A stretch of DNA of 18,835 nucleotides from Chloroflexota bacterium (GTDB lineage Bacteria; Chloroflexota; Anaerolineae; Anaerolineales; VGOW01), in assembly GCA_016215145.1 (NCBI GenBank), contig JACRLA010000224.1, positions 1-18,835 of the forward strand, written 5' to 3'. The notes below the pieces were generated by a model. It was given only the letters and a program-made list of their open reading frames with translations, had not been told where the DNA came from and made no database searches. Position 1 is the stretch's first letter. Every line of letters starts with the position of its first letter. Below are positions 1-6,474 of the stretch, one piece after another. A program made the position numbers and the translations under genes.

Positions 1-396
1 CCATACAATGATGTCGAGTATTTTGATAAATACAGGGGGGGCAAGAAGGGCGAATAAGATATCATCCGCTAGCGCAAACAACCAGAGGGCGAATCCTGAA
101 AAGGATAGCACTCCGGCAAGCCCGCTAAAGAAGAGTGAGAGTGTAACTTCTGAGAGTCCTAATCGCAGACTGATGGCGCTGAATTGGGCAAGGAATGTCC
201 AGGTCTTTGATTGGTAGATGAAAAAGGGGTTGTCGGCAGGATATTGAACAATGCCTCCTAACACTTGCCCTTGTTCAACCGCCACTTGAAGAGTGGGTTG
301 TAATAGCCCTGCAATAAGTCCTAATAAACTGCTGGTTATTAATACAAATATTATTCGCTTCTCTTTTGCGAGAGAGATATGTTGAAAAAACTGCAT
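1..396 (-). CDS. N-terminal part of an unrecognised multi-pass membrane protein (runs off left edge)
   Basis: I do not recognise this gene. Translating the minus strand from ATG at 396-394 gives 132 open codons to the window edge, so the stop lies outside. An in-frame TAG 12 bases upstream makes this ATG the earliest possible start. A basic N-terminus (residues about 11-14, KEKR) precedes a hydrophobic helix at about 15-35. A soluble stretch with YPADNPFFIY follows at about 56-65, and two or more hydrophobic segments fill about 75-132, including LSLFFSGLAGVLSFSGFALW. The pattern suggests an inner-membrane protein with a short outside loop after helix 1. A TATAAT box lies 35 bases upstream. 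The gene is downstream of clpC on the same strand but is separated from it by two hairpins, so it is probably transcribed alone. No catalytic motif is visible. Confidence 0.75.
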   Translation of the reverse strand, partial: MQFFQHISLAKEKRIIFVLITSSLLGLIAGLLQPTLQVAVEQGQVLGGIVQYPADNPFFIYQSKTWTFLAQFSAISLRLGLSEVTLSLFFSGLAGVLSFSGFALWLFALADDILFALLAPPVFIKILDIIVW

Positions 397-431
397 CTGG
401 TGTGCCTATGCCTTGAATGGAGTGGAAAAAC

Positions 432-437
432 ATTATA
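432..437 (-). promoter_or_regulatory. Candidate -10 box for the left-edge membrane protein
   Basis: On the minus strand TATAAT reads from 437 to 432, 35 bases before the ATG at 396. No convincing -35 hexamer is seen 16-18 bases upstream, and there is no clear Shine-Dalgarno sequence in the leader. Confidence 0.45.
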
Positions 438-488
438 AACGATTTCTTCTTTGAAACACCTTTTGGAATACTCAAAAAAAGCAACGAC

Positions 489-534
489 AAAAGAAGAAGG
501 CTCGGAAAATTTATTTTCTGAGCCTTCTTCTTTT
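489..534. terminator. Long inverted repeat between clpC and the left-edge gene
   Basis: AAAAGAAGAAGGCTC at 489-503 pairs perfectly with GAGCCTTCTTCTTTT at 520-534. The interior GGAAAAT/ATTTTCT (504-510, 513-519) pairs with one mismatch-level position around a TT loop, making an almost continuous stem of about 22 bp. It follows the better clpC terminator at 552-589 and may be a second or bidirectional terminator. The flanks are T-rich on both strands but have no clean T-run directly after the stem. Confidence 0.6.
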
Positions 535-551
535 AACTTCTTTTACTTTAG

Positions 552-589
552 AAAAAAGACACTAAGTATTTCGTGAAACCCTCGGTGTC
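552..589 (-). terminator. Rho-independent terminator of clpC
   Basis: Read on the minus strand, bases 589 to 558 form a 15-position stem with a two-base loop: GACAC pairs GTGTC and GTTTC pairs GAAAT, with two mismatches and two G-U pairs. Six T's (557-552) follow immediately. The wobble pairs are G-U only on the minus-strand RNA, which fits termination of clpC, whose stop is 16 bases upstream. The core resembles the hairpin at 14318-14378. Confidence 0.75.
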
Positions 590-604
590 CGGTGGTGCTG
601 TTCG

Positions 605-3142
605 TTAGGGCGTTGGCAATGCTTCGGCTTCGAGTTCTTTCTCTTTTTCTTTTTCAGTGCTTTCAATGTGCATGGCGATCTCGTCGTCTTTCACTTCGAC
701 ATAAACCGTGTCGCCAGCCGCCCACGCGCTCTGCAATAAGAGATCAGAAAGATCATCTTCGACTTCGCTTGTGATGATGCGGCGGAGAGGGCGAGCGCCG
801 TAATCCGGGTTGTAGCCTTTATCGGCGAGATACCCTTTGGCGTCTTCAGTTGTTTCGAGATTGAGTTCGCGTTCTTTCAATCGCTCGCGGACTTTGTTAA
901 GTTCAAGGTCAACGATCTGGATGATCTCGTTTTTGTTGAGGGAGCGGAAGACGATCACGCCGTCTACGCGGTTGAGAAATTCGGGGCGGAAGGCGCGTTT
1001 GAGTTCTTCGGTCAGCTTCTTCTGCATGTCGTCGTACGATTGCTGCTCGCTGACCGCCTCATCGCGTTTGAGGCTGAAGCCCAACGACGTTTGCCGCTTG
1101 ATCATATCCGCGCCGACGTTAGAGGTCATAATGATGATGGCATTCTGGAAATTGACTCGTTTGCCGCGTGCGTCGGAGAGATGACCTTCTTCCATGATCT
1201 GCAACAACATGTTGTGTGCGTCGGGGTGGGCTTTTTCAATTTCGTCGAAGACCACAATGGAATACGGTCGGCGGCGCAATGATTCGGTGAGTTGACCGGC
1301 ATCGTCGTAGCCCACGTATCCGGGTGGGGCGCCGACGAGTCGTGAGACGGTGTGCCGTTCCATGAACTCGGACATGTCTAGCTGTACCAAGGCGTCTTCA
1401 CTGCCGAACATAAATTGGGCAAGTGCTTTAGTGAGTTCAGTTTTGCCGACGCCGGTGGGTCCAAGGAAGATGAACGAACCAATGGGGCGGTTGGGGTCTT
1501 TGAGCCCGGCGCGCGAGCGGCGCACAGCGCGCGAGATGGCGCTGATGGCTTCATCTTGACCGATGATGCGCTCGTGCAAGGCTTCTTCCATCTTCAACAA
1601 ACGTTTGGATTCTTCTTCGGCGATCTGTGTGACGGGGATGCCCGTCCACATCGCCAGCACTTCGGCGATGTCGGTGGCGTTAAGGACGGGGCTGTTGGTT
1701 TGATCCCAACCGGCGCGCAAGCGGTTTAATTTTTCTTCGAGTTCCACTTGGCGGCGCATAAATTCTTGAGCATCATCTTGACGTGCTTCTTCAAGGGCGA
1801 CGGCGTAATCTTCTTTGGCGATTTTTAGATCGCTCATCGTTTCGCGGAAGGCTTTGGCTTCGGGGCTCTTATACATCCGCACGCGCGAGCCTGCTTCGTC
1901 AATCAGGTCAATCGCTTTATCGGGCAGGAATCGATCTGGAACGTAGCGCGCCGACAACCGTGCGGCGGCGTTGATGGCATCGTCGGTGATCGTTAATTTG
2001 TGGTGTTCTTCGTAGCGGGGTTTGACTCCGTGCAGGATGCTGATGGTTTCGTCTATCGTGGGTTCATCAACGTTGACCGGTTGGAAACGTCGCTCCAATG
2101 CGGCGTCGCTCTCGATGTGTTTGCGGTATTCGTTGAGGGTGGTCGCGCCGATGACTTGAATGTGTCCGCGCGAGAGTGCAGGTTTGAGGATGTTGGCGGC
2201 GTCCACAGAGGATCCGGCTGACCCGGCACCGACGAGCATGTGCACTTCATCTATGAATAAGATCGAGTTGGATGTTTTCACTTCTTCGATCACGCGCTTC
2301 AAACGTTCTTCAAATTGACCACGATACATGGTGCCAGCGACGAGTGAGCCCACGTCAAGTTGTAACACGCGGCGTCCTAACAACGGCTCGGGTGTGTCGC
2401 CGGTGGTGATGCGTTGTGCTAGCCCTTCGACGATGGCGGTCTTGCCAACGCCGGGTTCGCCGATGAGGGCGGGATTGTTCTTGGTGCGTCGCGCCAGAAT
2501 TTGAATCACACGCTCAATTTCGTTTTGTCGTCCGATAACGGGATCGAGTTTGCCTTCTTCGGCGAGTGAGGTGAGATCTGTGGCGAGTTGATCAATAAGG
2601 GGCGTTTTGCTTTTCGAATCTTTTTTCTTTTCCGGCAGACCGCCCGCCATTTGTTTTTGCGGTGTTGCCGGACCTTGCTCGATGTCGTCGGACGATCCGC
2701 TCTCTTGCAAGATGCGGCGCGTTTGGCGGCGAATCTGTTCGGGCGAGATTCCAAGTTTGTTTAATACATCAATGGCAATGCCTTCGTTGTGCCGCACCAA
2801 GCCAAGCAGCAGATGTTCGGTGCTGATGTAATGTTGATTCATGCGGCGCGCTTCGTCAATTGCCAGCTCCAGCACGCGCTTGGTGCCGGGTGAAAGATCG
2901 ATCTTGCTCGCTTTGATTCGTTGTCCGGGTCCGCTCAAGCGCTCGACCATTTCTTGCAAGCGGCGCTGATCTAAACCCAGTTCGCGCAGCACACGTCCGG
3001 CGACGCCGCCATCGTCTCGAAGAAGTCCAAGTAATAAATGCTCGGTGCCAATATAGTTGTGGCGCATTCGTTCGGCTTCTTCTTGAGCCAGACTCAACAC
3101 GCGGCGCGCTCGTTGTGTGAAACGCTGTAATTTGTCACTCAC
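605..3142 (-). CDS. clpC: ATP-dependent Clp protease ATP-binding subunit ClpC
   Basis: Class I HSP100 AAA+ unfoldase of 845 residues that unfolds proteins and feeds them to ClpP in the cytoplasm. Two Clp_N repeats fill about 1-150 (TEHLLLGLLR and TEHLLLGLVR). The first AAA+ domain has Walker A GEPGVGKTA at about 227 and Walker B LFIDE near 295. A coiled middle domain of the short ClpC type lies at about 425-480. The second AAA+ domain has GPTGVGKTE near 561 and VVFDE near 630. An LGF tripeptide near 688 matches the ClpP-docking loop of ClpC/ClpA/ClpX, so a ClpP partner is expected elsewhere. The charged tail (EKEKEKELEAEA) is a lineage extension. The start is GTG at 3142, chosen because a strong GGAGGA lies 8 bases upstream and the N-domain begins at once. 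No mcsA/mcsB/ctsR is adjacent, unlike the Bacillus operon. Confidence 0.97.
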   Translation of the reverse strand: MSDKLQRFTQRARRVLSLAQEEAERMRHNYIGTEHLLLGLLRDDGGVAGRVLRELGLDQRRLQEMVERLSGPGQRIKASKIDLSPGTKRVLELAIDEARRMNQHYISTEHLLLGLVRHNEGIAIDVLNKLGISPEQIRRQTRRILQESGSSDDIEQGPATPQKQMAGGLPEKKKDSKSKTPLIDQLATDLTSLAEEGKLDPVIGRQNEIERVIQILARRTKNNPALIGEPGVGKTAIVEGLAQRITTGDTPEPLLGRRVLQLDVGSLVAGTMYRGQFEERLKRVIEEVKTSNSILFIDEVHMLVGAGSAGSSVDAANILKPALSRGHIQVIGATTLNEYRKHIESDAALERRFQPVNVDEPTIDETISILHGVKPRYEEHHKLTITDDAINAAARLSARYVPDRFLPDKAIDLIDEAGSRVRMYKSPEAKAFRETMSDLKIAKEDYAVALEEARQDDAQEFMRRQVELEEKLNRLRAGWDQTNSPVLNATDIAEVLAMWTGIPVTQIAEEESKRLLKMEEALHERIIGQDEAISAISRAVRRSRAGLKDPNRPIGSFIFLGPTGVGKTELTKALAQFMFGSEDALVQLDMSEFMERHTVSRLVGAPPGYVGYDDAGQLTESLRRRPYSIVVFDEIEKAHPDAHNMLLQIMEEGHLSDARGKRVNFQNAIIIMTSNVGADMIKRQTSLGFSLKRDEAVSEQQSYDDMQKKLTEELKRAFRPEFLNRVDGVIVFRSLNKNEIIQIVDLELNKVRERLKERELNLETTEDAKGYLADKGYNPDYGARPLRRIITSEVEDDLSDLLLQSAWAAGDTVYVEVKDDEIAMHIESTEKEKEKELEAEALPTP

Positions 3143-3150
3143 GGTTTAAT

Positions 3151-3156
3151 TCCTCC
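3151..3156 (-). promoter_or_regulatory. Strong Shine-Dalgarno sequence of clpC
   Basis: GGAGGA on the minus strand, 8 bases before the GTG start at 3142. It fixes the GTG start and contrasts with several genes in the window that appear to have no leader. Confidence 0.8.
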
Positions 3157-3167
3157 AGCACTCGTTA

Positions 3168-3228
3168 AGGTGACAGTCATCTTTCTCACTATTTGTCATG
3201 TGAAAACAATTCAAGGTGACTGTTACCT
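3168..3228. promoter_or_regulatory. Twin 15-bp imperfect palindromes upstream of clpC (operator candidates)
   Basis: Two related sequences, AGGTGAC-A-GTCATCT (3168-3182) and AGGTGAC-T-GTTACCT (3214-3228), are each close to the perfect palindrome AGGTGAC-N-GTCACCT, with centres 46 bp apart. The left half-sites are identical. They lie between the clpC Shine-Dalgarno and a possible -10 (TAAAAT, 3248-3243, minus). They match neither the CIRCE element nor the CtsR box as I know them. They could be repressor sites, or pair with each other in the leader RNA (AGGTGACAGTC with GACTGTTACCT). Confidence 0.45.
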
Positions 3229-3242
3229 ATAAGTGCGCCACT

Positions 3243-3273
3243 ATTTTACCGCTTAATGCAACGACTCTGTCTA
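3243..3273 (-). promoter_or_regulatory. Weak candidate promoter for clpC
   Basis: Minus strand TAGACA (3273-3268), a 19-base spacer and TAAAAT (3248-3243). The hexamers are good but the spacer is longer than ideal. If used, both palindromes at 3168-3228 would lie in a leader of about 90 bases. Confidence 0.3.
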
Positions 3274-3323
3274 GCCAAATGGTGGGAAAGATAAAATCTA
3301 ACATAATGCTAACATTCGTAGGA

Positions 3324-3365
3324 GACTTCCGAAGTTTCGCGGTGTGTGCGACTTCGGAAGTCTTT
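3324..3365. terminator. ACTTCCGAAGT-family hairpin between the S1 gene and clpC
   Basis: GACTTCCGAAGT (3324-3335) pairs perfectly with ACTTCGGAAGTC (3351-3362). Only a short T-run follows on the plus strand and none on the minus strand, yet only minus-strand transcripts should reach it. The same arms recur in the ftsK terminator at 8976-9014, so this may be a dispersed repeat as much as a terminator. Confidence 0.5.
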
Positions 3366-3373
3366 TAAACAAC

Positions 3374-3403
3374 TACGCGCGAGACATAAAGTCATCGCGC
3401 GTA
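3374..3403 (-). terminator. Probable terminator of the S1-domain gene
   Basis: On the minus strand TACGCGCGA, a bulged T and GAC pair with GTC and TCGCGCGTA around a five-base loop, followed by GTTGTTT. It begins 19 bases after the stop codon of the S1 gene. Confidence 0.6.
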
Positions 3404-3422
3404 ATTTTATTGATGATCCTAT

Positions 3423-4610
3423 TTATTGCTCGTCTCGGCTCACAGCGTCTTCCCAATCACTATCTGCATACCGCGCCGACCCTACTTCTTTCAAACTCAA
3501 TCCGATGCGCCGTTTGTCTGGTTCGATCTTGACGATGCGTAACGTGTACGACTCGCCTTCCTTCACAACATCTTTCGGATGTCCCACGCGGTTATCGGCA
3601 AGTTCCGAGACGTGGATCAACCCTTCGATGTCGTCGTTGCCTTTGATGCGAGCGAAAGCGCCGAACTTGGTGATCTTGGTGACCGTGCCTTCAACTAACT
3701 GACCGACTTTGTATTGTTGAGCGATCTGCGACCACGGATCGAGTTCGAGCCGTTTCATCGAGAGCGCAATGCGGCGGTTCTCGCGATCGACACTCATCAC
3801 TTGCACTTTAACTTCCTGACCTACTTTGAGAATCTCTTTCGGATGATCGATTCGTTTCCAAGTCATCTCGGAGAGATGCACCAGACCATCCGCCCCGCCC
3901 ACATCCACAAAAGCGCCAAAGGGTGAGAGCGAGATCACGCGACCACTGCACACATCGCCTTCTTTAAGTTCCGAAAGCAATCGTTCGCGTTCTGCTTCGC
4001 GAATCTCTTTCGAGGCGGCGCGTTCAGAGAAGATCAAACGGTTGCGTGATCGATCTACCTCCACCGCTTTCACCATCACCGTCTCGCCGACCATCTTGCC
4101 CCATTTTTGTTCGGGCGTTTGTCCTTCGTCGGCGCGTCGTCGGCGCGAGATACTCATCTGCGATGCCGGCACAAAACCGCGCAAGCTGCCGAGCTTGACG
4201 ATCAAGCCGCCTTTGTTGAATCCGGCAACTTGTCCTTTATATACGTCTTGAGTCGAGAGTAGATTTTCGGCGGCACGCCAATCGCGCTCTTGTTGTGCGC
4301 GCGACACGGAGAGGATGATATTGCCACCCTCATCTTCGGGGTTGACGATGTAGACCAACACATCTGCTCCCACCTGCAGCGCGTCACGCGCCTTCGCCTC
4401 GAGCTTCTCGAGGTCTTGCAAGCCGATCACACCTTCACTCTTCGCGCCAATATCTACGAAGATGCCCCCGTGAGTAACGCTGGTGATTTTACCTTCACGA
4501 ATTTCTCCCTGAGACAGCTGCTGCATAGCATAATCTGACTCAAGAAGGCTAGACATCGGGTTTGCGTCGGGCTTCTCCGCGTCGCCGATGTTGGATTTAC
4601 TTTCTGCCAT
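3423..4610 (-). CDS. rpsA: Four-S1-domain RNA-binding protein (30S ribosomal protein S1 homologue)
   Basis: Protein of 395 residues built from four OB-fold S1 repeats, at about 34-105, 120-192, 215-285 and 300-372. Repeats 3 and 4 carry the canonical RNA-binding surface (SPFGAFVDVGGADGLVHLSE; KFGAFARIKGNDDIEGLIHV). Repeat 2 is interrupted by a basic RRRR loop near 157 and is the most divergent, as in many S1 proteins. Four repeats match the shorter S1 homologues of Gram-positive and related phyla rather than the six of E. coli. The likely role is binding mRNA at the 30S platform to assist initiation; a general RNA-binding role is the alternative. The ATG at 4610 has GGAGA 11 bases upstream and a good promoter (4647-4675). 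About 30 polar residues precede the first repeat. It is transcribed singly, with hairpins after the stop. Confidence 0.9.
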   Translation of the reverse strand: MAESKSNIGDAEKPDANPMSSLLESDYAMQQLSQGEIREGKITSVTHGGIFVDIGAKSEGVIGLQDLEKLEAKARDALQVGADVLVYIVNPEDEGGNIILSVSRAQQERDWRAAENLLSTQDVYKGQVAGFNKGGLIVKLGSLRGFVPASQMSISRRRRADEGQTPEQKWGKMVGETVMVKAVEVDRSRNRLIFSERAASKEIREAERERLLSELKEGDVCSGRVISLSPFGAFVDVGGADGLVHLSEMTWKRIDHPKEILKVGQEVKVQVMSVDRENRRIALSMKRLELDPWSQIAQQYKVGQLVEGTVTKITKFGAFARIKGNDDIEGLIHVSELADNRVGHPKDVVKEGESYTLRIVKIEPDKRRIGLSLKEVGSARYADSDWEDAVSRDEQ

Positions 4611-4646
4611 TAATTAAATCGTCTCCGTCCGATTGAGGATGGGCGG

Positions 4647-4675
4647 ATTATAAGTCGGTTTGGATGGATTAGCAA
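4647..4675 (-). promoter_or_regulatory. Sigma70-type promoter of the S1 gene
   Basis: Minus strand TTGCTA (4675-4670), a 17-base spacer and a perfect TATAAT (4652-4647). The predicted transcript starts near 4640, giving a leader of about 30 bases that contains the GGAGA ribosome-binding site. This is one of the clearest promoters in the window. Confidence 0.75.
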
Positions 4676-4683
4676 CGACGATT

Positions 4684-6372
4684 TTATGGGTTGCTTTTCT
4701 GCCCGCCCTGATCTTTTTTCTTTCTCTCTTCTTCAAGTATTTCATAAAACGTGCCGAAGTATTGGGCAAACTCATCGTGTCGCGCGCGCGCCGACCCTTC
4801 GGCTTTGACTCTTTCACGTTGCTCCTTGCGGCGATAAATATCTTGCTGCACGCCCAGAGGATCAAAGACGTTGAAGAATTTCATCTCGCCGCCTGGTCCC
4901 GATTGGATCGTCACCGTTCCGTAGTTCAGTAGATACGAAATAAAATCTGGACGGATGAAAGAAACGTTGGACACCGCATCAAGGTTGGCGGCTTTGCGTT
5001 GTTCCGTGCCAAAGGGTTTGCGTTCAATATCAAAAATTTGAGTCGGCGTGACCATGTAGATGTCGTTCTTCCAATCGAAATACTCGAAACCGATATTCCA
5101 AGCCAATGCGCCTAACGGAAGAATGGACACACCCCAAAAAATGACGGTGTAATTCAAATCAACCACGGCGAGCCATTTTGTCAAGAGATTAATTAAGCTC
5201 AACAAAAGCAAAATCAAAATGATCAGCACCGAGATTAGCTGAGCGCTCAGTTCGTAAACTAACACGATGGGGTGTTTGTGATAAATGATCGTATCCCCTT
5301 TTTGTTCTTTTACATGAAACGTGATCTGTTTGCGCCAGCCGAAAAAGAGATCGGCGCCCGAAGGTTTTTTGGGGGGAGGGGTTGGGGGCGGTGGCGGCGG
5401 CGCGGGCGGCTTCTCGATGCCCATCGCCGATTTGAGTGAATTCTTGAGCGTATTTCGCTCGGCAGTTTTTTGTTGGACTCGTGTGCGGTTAATCTGTTCC
5501 AGTATTAAATCCGAGACCGCTTGAGGGTTGGGGATGTTATGGAATTTGATCGGTCCCGAAAACGTATTAATGGTTACATCGCCATAACCCAATTGTCGTC
5601 CCCATTCCGTTGTTTGGATTGCCGTGTTTTGCACGACTGGCAATGGCGCTTCAGCGCGGCTCTCATACATCAACACGATCTTATCAATGTCAATCACCCG
5701 TTGACTGGTGACGATATACCAGTCGTTATGGAAGTCCACCCAATTCCAATAGAACCAGCCCGCGCCACCTACGAGGATAAGCAATGGCGCGATCTGCCAG
5801 AGCAAACTCAGTTGAAAAAAGAGCAAGAGTAAGGAGAGAATAACTCCACAGATGATCACGCCAGATGGATAAGCAATCAAGGGGAATAAAAATACGCGGT
5901 GTTGAAGCGTGACAAGATAGACTGTCTCGTTCTCGCGCAACCACTTGTGGAACTTTTCTTGCCGCGCATACTCGCGCGATTGAATCGCCACGTCAATCGC
6001 CGCTTTGACCGAGGCGTTGCGGAGCATCAAGGCGTTGAACTTATCAACCGAGATGCGCCACAACTTTGTGTCTTGGGTGGCGCGCACCGTCGCGTTGCGC
6101 GTGGTGTGTTTTGCTAAACCCCGCTCGCCAAAATAATCGGCGTCGTTCAACAAGGCTAAGCGTCGTGGCTTACTCGAATTAAAGTTAAGAAGGATTTCGA
6201 CCTGCCCCGAATCAATCGTGTAAAAATAATCCGCCCGATCATATTCTTTAAAAATAATGTCGCCCGCTTTGTACAGCACTTCTTCAAAGTGAGGCGCAAT
6301 CGCCTTGATGCCCTTGTCGTCCACTTGGGCAAAAACGTGCATCCGCTTCATGATGAGAAATACGTCAGCCAT
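4684..6372 (-). CDS. Membrane protein: cyclic-nucleotide-binding domain plus two bacterial PH (bPH2) domains
   Basis: A 562-residue fusion. Residues about 8-125 form a CRP/PKA-type cyclic-nucleotide-binding domain. The phosphate-binding cassette is largely kept: FGE at 81-83, R92, then NATVRA, which argues that it still binds cAMP or cGMP. Two hydrophobic helices (about 165-212) lead into a first bPH2-like domain (about 216-290; DWYIVTSQRVIDIDKI). A Pro-rich linker follows (about 322-338), then two more helices (about 370-425) and a second bPH2-like domain (about 430-512; NDIYMVTPTQIFDIER). A charged tail ends in KKKDQGG. The repeated two-helices-plus-PH plan resembles YdbS/YdbT (formerly DUF304) proteins. 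There is no enzymatic domain, so it is likely a membrane-bound sensor or scaffold; its function is unknown. The ATG at 6372 is five bases beyond a hairpin and lacks a well-spaced ribosome-binding site; Met8 is an alternative start. Confidence 0.85.
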   Translation of the reverse strand: MADVFLIMKRMHVFAQVDDKGIKAIAPHFEEVLYKAGDIIFKEYDRADYFYTIDSGQVEILLNFNSSKPRRLALLNDADYFGERGLAKHTTRNATVRATQDTKLWRISVDKFNALMLRNASVKAAIDVAIQSREYARQEKFHKWLRENETVYLVTLQHRVFLFPLIAYPSGVIICGVILSLLLLFFQLSLLWQIAPLLILVGGAGWFYWNWVDFHNDWYIVTSQRVIDIDKIVLMYESRAEAPLPVVQNTAIQTTEWGRQLGYGDVTINTFSGPIKFHNIPNPQAVSDLILEQINRTRVQQKTAERNTLKNSLKSAMGIEKPPAPPPPPPTPPPKKPSGADLFFGWRKQITFHVKEQKGDTIIYHKHPIVLVYELSAQLISVLIILILLLLSLINLLTKWLAVVDLNYTVIFWGVSILPLGALAWNIGFEYFDWKNDIYMVTPTQIFDIERKPFGTEQRKAANLDAVSNVSFIRPDFISYLLNYGTVTIQSGPGGEMKFFNVFDPLGVQQDIYRRKEQRERVKAEGSARARHDEFAQYFGTFYEILEEERKKKDQGGQKSNP

Positions 6373-6377
6373 AGTTC

Positions 6378-6410
6378 AGAAAGCAGGCTTCTCCAAGAAA
6401 CCCGCTTTCT
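6378..6410 (-). repeat. Stem-loop in the leader of the cyclic-nucleotide/PH gene
   Basis: AGAAAGCAGGCTTCT (6378-6392) and AGAAACCCGCTTTCT (6396-6410) flank a three-base loop. On the minus strand all 15 positions pair, two through G-U; on the plus strand the same positions are A-C mismatches, so selection appears to act on minus-strand RNA. It lies between the -10 at 6417-6412 and the start codon at 6372. The right arm matches the rplI terminator hairpin at 13302-13334. Confidence 0.65.
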
Positions 6411-6411
6411 T

Positions 6412-6420
6412 ATTCTAGCA
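6412..6420 (-). promoter_or_regulatory. Extended -10 promoter of the cyclic-nucleotide/PH gene
   Basis: TGCTAGAAT on the minus strand (6420-6412) fits the extended -10 pattern TGn-TATAAT with one change. The predicted start near 6405 would place the stem-loop at the very 5' end of the mRNA. Confidence 0.5.
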
Positions 6421-6455
6421 CATCAATTTTTTTAGGCTGCGCCAATGAACAAACG

Positions 6456-6464
6456 TGCTATAAT
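6456..6464 (+). promoter_or_regulatory. Extended -10 promoter of ftsK
   Basis: TGCTATAAT is a perfect extended -10. Transcription should begin near 6471, only a few bases before the ATG at 6475. This rules out the upstream in-frame ATG at 6445, which lies before the promoter, and implies an almost leaderless mRNA. Confidence 0.7.
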
Positions 6465-6474
6465 CTTTTTTGCA

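Noticed and set aside
6445..6474. In-frame ATG at 6445 as the start of ftsK, giving ten more residues
   Set aside because: The extended -10 box TGCTATAAT (6456-6464) lies inside this stretch, so an mRNA from it would begin after 6445; the extra residues also do not resemble an FtsK N-terminus.
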